Translations under genes and position numbers: made by a program
Shown: piece after piece, positions 1-6,021 of the stretch
Layout: each line of letters opens with the position of its first letter
Position numbering within the stretch: the first letter of the stretch is position 1
Origin: Chlamydiota bacterium
GTDB taxonomy: Bacteria > Chlamydiota > Chlamydiia > Chlamydiales > JAJFMB01
Direction: 5' to 3'
Assembly: GCA_021772355.1 (NCBI GenBank)
Contig: JAJFMB010000146.1
Location: forward strand, 1 to 7,789
Length of the DNA stretch: 7,789 nt
The notes under the pieces: generated by a model
Databases searched by the model: none
What the model was told of the DNA's origin: nothing
The model's input: the letters and a program-made list of their open reading frames with translations, nothing else

Positions 1-2377
1 ACAAGCGCCCCGAGCATAAGATAAGACGTGTTGCGTTAGAGGGCTTTTTGGGATCATCGAGAATTTCCTGGAATGTTCCCTTTTCAAAATCAGATATTTC
101 ACTTACGCACTGAGGATGGCGGAGCAATCCTTTTGGGGTAAAGACAATAAGAGGCTTATTCATTGGTGCGATCACTTGTCTGCGCAAAAGGTGGAATAGT
201 TGTGCCGGCAGGGTAGGATTCACAACAAGCATGTTATCATTGCCGCATAGTGATAAAAAGCGCTCCATCCGCGCGGATGAGTGTTCCGGCCCTTGCCCCT
301 CATAGCCGTGAGGAAGTAGCATGCCCAGGTTTACTTTTTGCGACCATTTTTGCTCGGCAGTAGAAACAAACTGGTCGATAATCACCTGAGCGCCATTGCA
401 AAAGTCACCAAATTGCGCTTCCCAAAGCACAAGAGCATCAAGAGTGACAGAGCTATAACCAAACTCAAACCCCAAAGCCGCATATTCAGAGAGCAGAGAA
501 TTAATCACATCAAAACGCCCTTGATCCTCTTTTAGATGCTTGAGAGGGTAGTAAGCACGCTCTTTCTCTTGGTCCATCCATAGCGCATGTCGATGGCTAA
601 ACGTGCCGCGACCGGAATCCTGGCCCGACAAACGCACGTGCCGCCCTTCCCAAAGCAAAGTAGCATACGCAAGCGTTTCCCCCATCCCCCAGTCAATGGG
701 TTTGCCCTCGTTAACCATAGCCAAACGATCACGCACAAGTCGCTTAAGTTTATTGTGAATGGAAAAGTTCTCGGGGATTTGAGATAGGCGCTCAGCCACT
801 GCCACAAGAGTCTCTTTGGAAACAGCGGTTTTATACGCCTTTAAGAGCTTCATTTCATCAGGTTTTGGCTCGGGAGGAGGTGTTGTTTGTTTCGGAATTT
901 TGATCTCATCTAAAGCGTGATGGAGAGATTGCTTAAACTCCTCTTCCAATGCTTCTGCCATCTTACGTTCAAGAACACCTTGCTGGATCAGATCGTCGCG
1001 GTAGATTTCCCGAATAGGTTTCTTCTTGCGGATAAGTTGGTATTCTATCGGTTGCGTGAAAGCCGGTTCATCCGTTTCGTTATGGCCATATTTTCGATAG
1101 CAGTTCAGGTCAATAAAGACATCACAGTGAAACTTTTGCCTCATCTCTAACGCTAAATTGACTGCATAGACGCAAGATTCAGGATCTTCGGCATTCACAT
1201 GAAATACAGGAGCGTTAAATGTACGGGCGATGTCGGTACAGTAGTGGGTAGAGCGAGAGTCTTGCGGAAGCGTGGTGAAGCCTATTTGATTATTGATCAC
1301 AAGATGCACCGTTCCGCCAGTAGAATATCCTTTTAGGTCATTAAGCTGCATTGTTTCATAAACGATGCCCTGACCGGAAATTGCCGCATCACCATGAATC
1401 AAGATAGGGACGACTTTTTCCTTCTTGTCATCTCCTTCTAAAATTTGACGCGCATACACTTGCCCCTCAACAACGGGATTTACTGCTTCAAGATGACTTG
1501 GATTCGGCGTAAGATACACTTCAACTTTCTGACCATTAATCAATTGCACTTTAGAAGAAAAACCCTTGTGGTACTTCACATCGCCGCTCCCTTCAAAAGA
1601 CTGAGGAATATAACCCTCTTCAAACTCAGAAAAGATATCGGCGTAGGATTTCTCCAGAATATTGCTCAACACATTAAGGCGACCGCGGTGAGCCATTCCT
1701 ATAACATAGCTCTTTAATCCAAGGGCAGAACCGGTCTCTAATGTTGAAGCAAGCATCGGAATAAGCGTTTCTCCCCCTTCGATGGAAAAGCGCTTTTGCC
1801 CTGTAAACTTAGTGTGAAGAAACACCTCAAAAAGTTCAGATTTATTGAGGTGCTGTAGAATCATCCGTTTTTGGTCGATAGAAAGCTGCACTTGGAAACG
1901 GGAAGGTTCAATGTGTTCTTGCAACCAGGTTTCCAATTCAGGATTGAGCACGCCCATGTACTCCACACCGATCTTGCCGCAATAAATTGATTGTAGGGTT
2001 TCGATTATCTTTGAAAGCGGAGCCCTATCTGCAGATAGTAACCCGCATGTAGGGAAATCCTTGGATAGATCGCTCTCATGAAACCCTAACGATTTTAATT
2101 GCAGCTGTCTAGGAAGTTGTTTCTGGTGAGTGGCAATCGGGTTAATCTGTGCCATCAGGTGGCCATACGTGCGATAAGCTTGGATAAGGTGATAGATTCT
2201 TAAGTCTGATGGCGCTTGCTCATCCATTCGGAATTCATAAACACCCGGAACTTCTTGCTGATCAAGAGCTTCAAAAAAGTGATGCCACGACGAATCTAAC
2301 TCATTGGGATTCTCAAGATAACGCGCATACATTTGCTCGAATATTTCGGTATTTGCTAGCTGGATGGATGGACCCAT
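1..2377 (-). CDS. sucA: 2-oxoglutarate dehydrogenase E1 component, C-terminus beyond window
   Basis: Thiamine-diphosphate-dependent E1 subunit of the 2-oxoglutarate dehydrogenase complex. It decarboxylates 2-oxoglutarate and passes the succinyl group to the lipoyl domain of E2 (SucB) in the cytoplasmic TCA cycle. The minus strand reads open for 792 codons with no stop or frameshift; the E. coli protein has about 933 residues, so roughly 140 are missing at the left edge. The N-terminal E2-binding type segment is present (FEQMYARYLENP, residues 13-24). Active-site motifs follow: MAHRGRLNVL (H230), NPSHLEAVNP (H295), the ThDP/Mg motif HGDAAISGQG (D330) paired with NNQIG (N362-N363), QDSGRGTFSHRHA from Q586, and LPHGYEGQGPEHSSAR with H690. 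The D330-N363 spacing of 33 matches the E. coli enzyme as I recall it. The start is the first ATG after an in-frame TGA three codons upstream. The gene is divergent from the coiled-coil gene; sucB would be expected just beyond the window. All expected catalytic residues in the visible part are present. Confidence 0.96.
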   Translation of the reverse strand, partial: MGPSIQLANTEIFEQMYARYLENPNELDSSWHHFFEALDQQEVPGVYEFRMDEQAPSDLRIYHLIQAYRTYGHLMAQINPIATHQKQLPRQLQLKSLGFHESDLSKDFPTCGLLSADRAPLSKIIETLQSIYCGKIGVEYMGVLNPELETWLQEHIEPSRFQVQLSIDQKRMILQHLNKSELFEVFLHTKFTGQKRFSIEGGETLIPMLASTLETGSALGLKSYVIGMAHRGRLNVLSNILEKSYADIFSEFEEGYIPQSFEGSGDVKYHKGFSSKVQLINGQKVEVYLTPNPSHLEAVNPVVEGQVYARQILEGDDKKEKVVPILIHGDAAISGQGIVYETMQLNDLKGYSTGGTVHLVINNQIGFTTLPQDSRSTHYCTDIARTFNAPVFHVNAEDPESCVYAVNLALEMRQKFHCDVFIDLNCYRKYGHNETDEPAFTQPIEYQLIRKKKPIREIYRDDLIQQGVLERKMAEALEEEFKQSLHHALDEIKIPKQTTPPPEPKPDEMKLLKAYKTAVSKETLVAVAERLSQIPENFSIHNKLKRLVRDRLAMVNEGKPIDWGMGETLAYATLLWEGRHVRLSGQDSGRGTFSHRHALWMDQEKERAYYPLKHLKEDQGRFDVINSLLSEYAALGFEFGYSSVTLDALVLWEAQFGDFCNGAQVIIDQFVSTAEQKWSQKVNLGMLLPHGYEGQGPEHSSARMERFLSLCGNDNMLVVNPTLPAQLFHLLRRQVIAPMNKPLIVFTPKGLLRHPQCVSEISDFEKGTFQEILDDPKKPSNATRLILCSGRL

Positions 2378-2390
2378 ACTTTCTCAATAA

Positions 2391-2396
2391 CTCCTT
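2391..2396 (-). promoter_or_regulatory. Shine-Dalgarno of sucA with long spacing
   Basis: AAGGAG on the minus strand lies 13 bases before the sucA ATG, longer than the usual 5-9. An in-frame TGA at 2386-2384 rules out a longer reading frame, so the ATG at 2377 remains the best start. A second ATG at codon 16 lies inside the conserved N-terminal segment and is less likely. Confidence 0.45.
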
Positions 2397-2442
2397 AAAC
2401 CTCTTCTATAACCATCATAAACTGCATATCACGTCGTCCTAC

Positions 2443-2480
2443 ATAATACAACCAGAGATTAAACTCATTCTATATGTCAA
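2443..2480 (-). promoter_or_regulatory. Tentative sucA promoter elements
   Basis: On the minus strand a perfect TTGACA (2480-2475) lies about 100 bases upstream of the sucA start, and a TATTAT (2448-2443) lies downstream of it. The two hexamers are 26 bases apart, which is too far for one standard sigma-70/sigma-66 promoter. Either TATTAT is used with a weak -35, or TTGACA is used with a poor -10. The region is the natural place for the sucA promoter, but the exact elements are unresolved. Confidence 0.25.
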
Positions 2481-2500
2481 ATAAAAAAAAAGCACCACTC

Positions 2501-2539
2501 AAAAATAGAAGGTAGCATCTCTTCGCGCTCAACCTTCCT
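2501..2539 (-). terminator. Terminator-like hairpin, minus orientation (proximal to sucA)
   Basis: Read on the minus strand, GAAGGT pairs with ACCTTC (plus 2532-2537 and 2508-2513). An inner AGC/GCT pairing continues the stem after a 2-base bulge, leaving a 10-base loop. The stem is followed by TATTTTT and, a little further on, by a T9 run (2491-2483). The plus strand has no T-run after the stem, so the structure is directional. It lies upstream of sucA, where no minus-strand gene is known to end. It may terminate antisense transcription or a short RNA, or act as a leader element. The stem is only moderately strong. Confidence 0.3.
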
Positions 2540-2574
2540 AACATACTAAGAAATACACAGATAGGTTTTATATG

Positions 2575-2603
2575 TTGAATTTTTTTTTAAGTATCGATAA
2601 TAA
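2575..2603 (+). promoter_or_regulatory. Candidate promoter of the coiled-coil gene
   Basis: TTGAAT (2575-2580) and TAATAA (2598-2603) are separated by exactly 17 bases, a good fit to a housekeeping sigma-70/sigma-66 promoter. Transcription would begin near 2610, giving a 5' leader of about 170 bases. The spacer starts with a run of eight T, nine counting the last base of the -35 hexamer. A weaker alternative nearer the gene is TTGAAC (2662-2667) with TACAAA (2686-2691) at 18-base spacing. Confidence 0.4.
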
Positions 2604-2696
2604 ATTCTCAAAAGTCGTTGCGTAAATATTTTCAATGCGTTACAAACTACTGCCTAGAAAATTGAACGTAACAAAGAATTTATTTTACAAATAAAG

Positions 2697-2742
2697 AAAA
2701 AAAACACGTCCTTAATTAACATTTATTCTAAAAAGGCGTGTC
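2697..2742 (-). terminator. Terminator-like hairpin, minus orientation (proximal to coiled-coil gene)
   Basis: ACACG-T-CC (2704-2711) pairs with GGCGTGT (2735-2741) through seven base pairs and one bulged T. Two further T-A pairs close the stem above an AT-rich loop of about 19-20 bases. Read on the minus strand, the stem is followed by eight T (complement of 2697-2704), the form of an intrinsic terminator. In the plus direction there is no T-run, and the hairpin would lie in the 5' leader of the coiled-coil mRNA, about 40 bases before its start codon. It could block antisense transcripts leaving that gene, or be a leader structure. It was not tested by folding software. Confidence 0.3.
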
Positions 2743-2767
2743 AATACTGAAAATATTAAATATTTCT

Positions 2768-2773
2768 AGGAGG
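2768..2773 (+). promoter_or_regulatory. Strong Shine-Dalgarno of the coiled-coil gene
   Basis: AGGAGG, seven bases before the ATG at 2781, is a full anti-16S match at near-ideal spacing. It is the only strong ribosome binding site in the window, since the other plus-strand genes have no recognisable one. It fixes the start codon and suggests efficient translation. Confidence 0.9.
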
Positions 2774-2780
2774 AAATTAT

Positions 2781-5417
2781 ATGTCTAATAACGATATGGC
2801 TGTCCGTGATCATCGAGGATTTTTTGAATGTCACGCAGATAAAAAAGGCTGGGATTTCGCCCAGGCAAATACGCACACAAAAGTAACTTTCGGTCAAGAA
2901 GGGGAAAACAAGGGACACATTTTCAAGGCGTATAGCCAAGCCGTTATCAAGGAAGGTATTGGCGAATTTCTTCCCGCTTTGCTCGTCACAGTCGCAAACG
3001 TTTGCAGAGACATCCTAGCTACGGGAATCGGCATCAAAAACGTAATCACCGAGCATGACAAACCTGCTCTAATGAACTTAGCAAAACGAGTCTCTGATTT
3101 AACTGTTGGTTCTGTTGCTAACGTAGCTGCTGTCTTTATTGGTGTTGTCGCTCCATTCGTGCGTGACTATGCACTTGCAATGCGCTTTGCAGCTGCTGAT
3201 GCTCCTAATGCAGGCTTACAAGACCAAATCACAAGTAAAGAAGAAAAAATTACCTCTTTAGGCAAGAAAATTGCCGATGAGAGCGCTAACCTTGAAAAAC
3301 TTTCAGCTGATACAGAAAAAAATGCAGATAAAATTGCAGCACTTGAAAAATCTGTAAAGGCCAACAAGCAAGAATTAGCATCTTCAAAAGCTATTCTTTC
3401 AGAAATGCAAACACAGCTAGCAGCTGGATCAGAACGGGCTGCTGCCTCTAAAAGTGCAGATACAAAACCGGCTGCGAAAGAAGGCGAAGAGTGTAAAAAA
3501 GACGACTTAAAATCTAAAGATAGTGAATTGCGTGCAGAAATTGCCGCTCTGACTAAAGAGATTGAAGAAGCGACTAAACTACTCGATACTCAAAATAAAA
3601 CAGTGACCTCTCAAAACACTCAAGTTAACAAAGCTACAAGGGCAAATGCAGAAGCACAGAAAGAATTCGATACTGCTAAAGCAAAACTTGACAATCTAAA
3701 AAAAGAGCTTGCTAGAGCAGAAAATAAAGCTGCCAATGTAAAACTCCTCAATGAAAAAGTAGTGAAAGGTGGTGATTTATCAGGAGAGGCAAAATCTGCT
3801 GAAGCTGTTGCTGTCGCGCTTGGAACAGAAATTGAAACAACAGTAAAACCTAAACTTGCAGCAGCAGAAAAAGAATTAGAAGCCGCCGCAATCGTTTTCG
3901 ACACGACTAAAGCAGAGCTAGATTCAGCTAGAGAAGCTTTACATGCAGCTAGAGAAGCTAAAGTTGAGTTACAAAACACTTTGGCAAAGAATCAGAAGGA
4001 AGTTGCTGAAATAAAAGAACAAATTCAAGTCATTGAAGAAGAGCTTTCTGCCTATTCAGCATTGGATTCGACACTATCAAAAGTAATTCTTGATCAGGCT
4101 GCCAGAATTGTGAAAGAAGCAGATCTTGTCACTCTTATGCAAAAAGAAAATGCATATTTCCACCAAAAGAGTCTACTTTCACAATTTGAAACTTCAATGA
4201 AGGACATGGAAGATAAACATAAGGAATTAGAGAAAGCAGTGGATGAAAAAAACATTGCTCACGATAATTTTATTTCAGAAATAGAAAATATTAGAGATAG
4301 TATTAGAAGTATCCAAGTTTTTGATGAAGTCGATTTTAGAGATGCTCTAAATAATGACAGAACTGAAAAACAAGATCTTTTATCTCAGCTTCAAACTGAC
4401 AGAGCTGATTTGGAAACAGCAGCGAATGCCGATGGCGCAGATGATGCTGCAAAAAAAGCACTAGCAGATCATGACAAACAAATCGCTGCGGCACAACAAG
4501 CTTTAGATAATGTTCCTGACACAGAAAAAGCTGTTGCTGATGAGAAAGCGAAGATAGAATTACAAATTACTAAATTAAAAGAGAAAATCGCTTCTAATGA
4601 AACAACTATGAAAACTCTAAGAGAAGAATCATATCAAATGCAAAGAGAAGGTGAGAATCTATTACAAGATTTGCAGCGTACAGCTTCAATGTACCAGCAG
4701 TCGTACGACCATATCCATTTTTATGATCCAATGGGTGGTGAAAAATATTTTGCCGATTTAAAAAAAGCTCTTACTGAGGAAGTCGCCCATCTGAACAAAG
4801 AACATGTTCGTATTGTCGCAAACCATGGTTCTATAGAAAAAATAATCATTGATGATGAAAAAACAAAGGCCGCTCAAGATAAACTCAACGACTTGACCGC
4901 AAAATTAAAAACATTTGCTAATGACGAAATTGCCCTTAACAATGCAGAAAATGCTGTTAGTGATGCTCGAACAAAAGCAAGTGATTTGGGGAGGGCACAT
5001 GGTGCAGCAATTAAGGCGCAAAGAGAGTGTCTTAAAAAATATGAAGCTGCACTAACATCTCTTAATGAAAAAGAGGCTGAGCATGCTAAAGCAAAACAAG
5101 AGCTAAAAATTGCTAGTGCTGCATTGAAGCATAAAGACAACTTACCACAAGTAGAGAAGGCAGTTAAACAGGCTGATGTAGCTGTAAATACTGCTAAATC
5201 AAACGTTGTGGAAGCTGAAAAAGATCTAGCTCAAAAGCAAAGCTCGCTAGATGCAGCTGCAAAAGTTCTTGCCGATGCACAAGCAGTGGCACAAACAGCA
5301 AAGGCTGCCTACGATGCAACAAATGCTAAAATTGTAGGTTTGAATGCCGATAAGACGGATGCGGAAAAGCGTCGTACTGAAACAAAAGCTGTCATTAAAG
5401 AAGCTGTTGCAGCTTAA
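2781..5417 (+). CDS. Large coiled-coil protein with N-terminal hydrophobic lobes, unknown function
   Basis: I do not recognise this 878-residue protein. Residues 1-57 are polar and lack a Sec signal peptide. Two hydrophobic stretches follow. The first (about 59-90) is interrupted by R76-D77; the second (about 107-127) is an uncharged 21-residue segment able to span a membrane. From about residue 145 to the C-terminus the sequence is rich in Ala, Lys, Glu, Gln and Asp with heptad-like spacing, a long alpha-helical coiled coil. Breaks occur near 220-245 (Lys/Glu-rich, with C238), 549-556 (NADGADDA), 576-582 (around P579), 637-657 (aromatic/His-rich, with DPMGG) and P789. No Walker A motif or other catalytic motif is visible, so an SMC-type ATPase is unlikely. 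If the host is chlamydial, hydrophobic lobes plus coiled coil recall inclusion membrane (Inc) or type III secreted proteins, but the linker between lobes (about 17-30 residues) is longer than in the classical Inc hairpin. A structural or envelope protein is equally possible. The stop lies 4 bases before the lipoprotein start. The gene appears more AT-rich than its neighbours. Confidence 0.93.
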   Translation: MSNNDMAVRDHRGFFECHADKKGWDFAQANTHTKVTFGQEGENKGHIFKAYSQAVIKEGIGEFLPALLVTVANVCRDILATGIGIKNVITEHDKPALMNLAKRVSDLTVGSVANVAAVFIGVVAPFVRDYALAMRFAAADAPNAGLQDQITSKEEKITSLGKKIADESANLEKLSADTEKNADKIAALEKSVKANKQELASSKAILSEMQTQLAAGSERAAASKSADTKPAAKEGEECKKDDLKSKDSELRAEIAALTKEIEEATKLLDTQNKTVTSQNTQVNKATRANAEAQKEFDTAKAKLDNLKKELARAENKAANVKLLNEKVVKGGDLSGEAKSAEAVAVALGTEIETTVKPKLAAAEKELEAAAIVFDTTKAELDSAREALHAAREAKVELQNTLAKNQKEVAEIKEQIQVIEEELSAYSALDSTLSKVILDQAARIVKEADLVTLMQKENAYFHQKSLLSQFETSMKDMEDKHKELEKAVDEKNIAHDNFISEIENIRDSIRSIQVFDEVDFRDALNNDRTEKQDLLSQLQTDRADLETAANADGADDAAKKALADHDKQIAAAQQALDNVPDTEKAVADEKAKIELQITKLKEKIASNETTMKTLREESYQMQREGENLLQDLQRTASMYQQSYDHIHFYDPMGGEKYFADLKKALTEEVAHLNKEHVRIVANHGSIEKIIIDDEKTKAAQDKLNDLTAKLKTFANDEIALNNAENAVSDARTKASDLGRAHGAAIKAQRECLKKYEAALTSLNEKEAEHAKAKQELKIASAALKHKDNLPQVEKAVKQADVAVNTAKSNVVEAEKDLAQKQSSLDAAAKVLADAQAVAQTAKAAYDATNAKIVGLNADKTDAEKRRTETKAVIKEAVAA
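3925..3959 (+). repeat. 14-bp direct repeat, 21-base period, in coiled-coil gene
   Basis: CAGCTAGAGAAGCT occurs at 3925-3938 and again at 3946-3959, exactly 21 bases apart. In the reading frame this gives two successive seven-residue units (SAREALH and AAREAKV, residues about 382-395). Seven codons equal one coiled-coil heptad, so this looks like a recent single-heptad duplication. Confidence 0.75.
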
Positions 5418-5421
5418 GCTG

Positions 5422-6000
5422 ATGATGCCAAAAGCGTTTTGCTTACTCGCTACTCTATGTCTATTTGGTGGGTGTCATGAGAGGCCAAAATCCTCATGGC
5501 CCTACCAAGAAATTACAGGACGCGGTGAAGAGAGATCTCTTTACCGCGTTTCTCTTTCACCGGATTGGATAAGACAGGAGAGTTACGGCCCTCGGCAGGA
5601 CACGACTGTGCCTCTGTGTGAATACACTTTGAAAAACATGCGACTAACAATCCATAATTTTCCTTCTGAAGAAATAAAAACTCGCATCCCACCCCAGGCG
5701 CAAACTGCGCGTTGGAAAAGACAATTCTCCTCTTTAAACCCTCAAAGTCTTCTTTCAACACCTCACAGCTTCAGTGGTTATGTTGGTCTTAAGTTTGAAG
5801 CAACAGGAACCTTGGATTCTCGCGAAATAAAAATGATTGCCTGGAGCATGCAAATGGCATCAGAACACTATCCACACTGCGACCCGGAAGAGCGCGCTGA
5901 TGTGACTATCAAAATCGTTGGTCCTATCGATGAGGTTTGCCAATATCAAGAAGAGATCGAACTGCTTGCTCGTTCGTTTGAACTCATTGAAGGCAAATAA
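5422..6000 (+). CDS. Putative lipoprotein of unknown function
   Basis: This 192-residue protein begins with a short lipoprotein signal: MMPK, a hydrophobic core, and the lipobox FGGC, giving lipid-modified C18 after signal peptidase II cleavage. The same frame is open upstream to an ATG at 5344, but that would put 26 basic residues before the signal and overlap the coiled-coil gene by 74 bases. The paired ATGs at 5422/5425, just after that gene's TAA (5415-5417), fit better. No Shine-Dalgarno is evident, so translation may be coupled to the upstream gene. The mature part has three more cysteines (C66, C153, C173) and no recognised catalytic motif. Its C-terminal half (GYVGLKFEATG, then VTIKIVGP and a final LLARSFELIEG) loosely resembles the beta-sheet plus terminal helix pattern of PsbP/DcrB-like periplasmic proteins; this is a weak impression only. 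It would sit in the inner or outer membrane facing the periplasm, like the bulk of the ResB-like protein encoded next. Confidence 0.85.
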   Translation: MMPKAFCLLATLCLFGGCHERPKSSWPYQEITGRGEERSLYRVSLSPDWIRQESYGPRQDTTVPLCEYTLKNMRLTIHNFPSEEIKTRIPPQAQTARWKRQFSSLNPQSLLSTPHSFSGYVGLKFEATGTLDSREIKMIAWSMQMASEHYPHCDPEERADVTIKIVGPIDEVCQYQEEIELLARSFELIEGK

Positions 6001-6021
6001 ATATTCCCTTACACTACACGC

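Larger units (their letters stand above)
2378..2780. other. AT-rich divergent intergenic region
   Basis: These 403 bases separate the sucA start from the coiled-coil gene start. The stretch is strongly AT-rich, with an A9 run at 2483-2491, a T9 run at 2580-2588 and an A8 run at 2697-2704. It contains tentative promoters for both flanking genes and two hairpin plus T-tract structures, both in minus orientation. No convincing protein gene was found on either strand. The only short frame noted, 24 codons on the minus strand at 2544-2470, has no Shine-Dalgarno. No tRNA-like or recognised riboswitch fold was seen. Confidence 0.8.

Noticed and set aside
338..2484. Several plus-strand open frames of 65-91 residues opposite sucA
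   Set aside because: The opposite strand codes without interruption for SucA with all its conserved motifs. These frames have no domains or ribosome binding sites.
2470..2544. 24-codon minus-strand frame with a hydrophobic C-terminal half upstream of sucA, a possible leader peptide
   Set aside because: It has no Shine-Dalgarno and overlaps the hairpin and T9 run, which themselves generate the Phe/Leu-rich residues. Too short to support from sequence alone.
2754..2759. TATTAA just upstream of the coiled-coil Shine-Dalgarno as a -10 element
   Set aside because: The sequence 17 bases upstream (AAAAGG) has no -35 character, and the start point would fall next to or on the ribosome binding site.
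3167..3979. Minus-strand open frames of 66 and 119 residues (and a similar one at 4874-5140) opposite the coiled-coil gene
   Set aside because: They arise from the Ala/Lys/Glu codon bias of the sense strand. They encode low-complexity Ser/Ala/Phe-rich sequence and show no start signals.
2781..5417. Coiled-coil protein as an SMC/Rad50-type ATPase
   Set aside because: No Walker A, signature or Walker B motif is seen, and the N-terminus has hydrophobic lobes instead of an ATPase head.
5344..5421. Longer start for the lipoprotein at the ATG at 5344
   Set aside because: It would place 26 strongly basic residues before the signal peptide and overlap the upstream gene by 74 bases. The ATG pair at 5422/5425 gives a normal lipoprotein signal.
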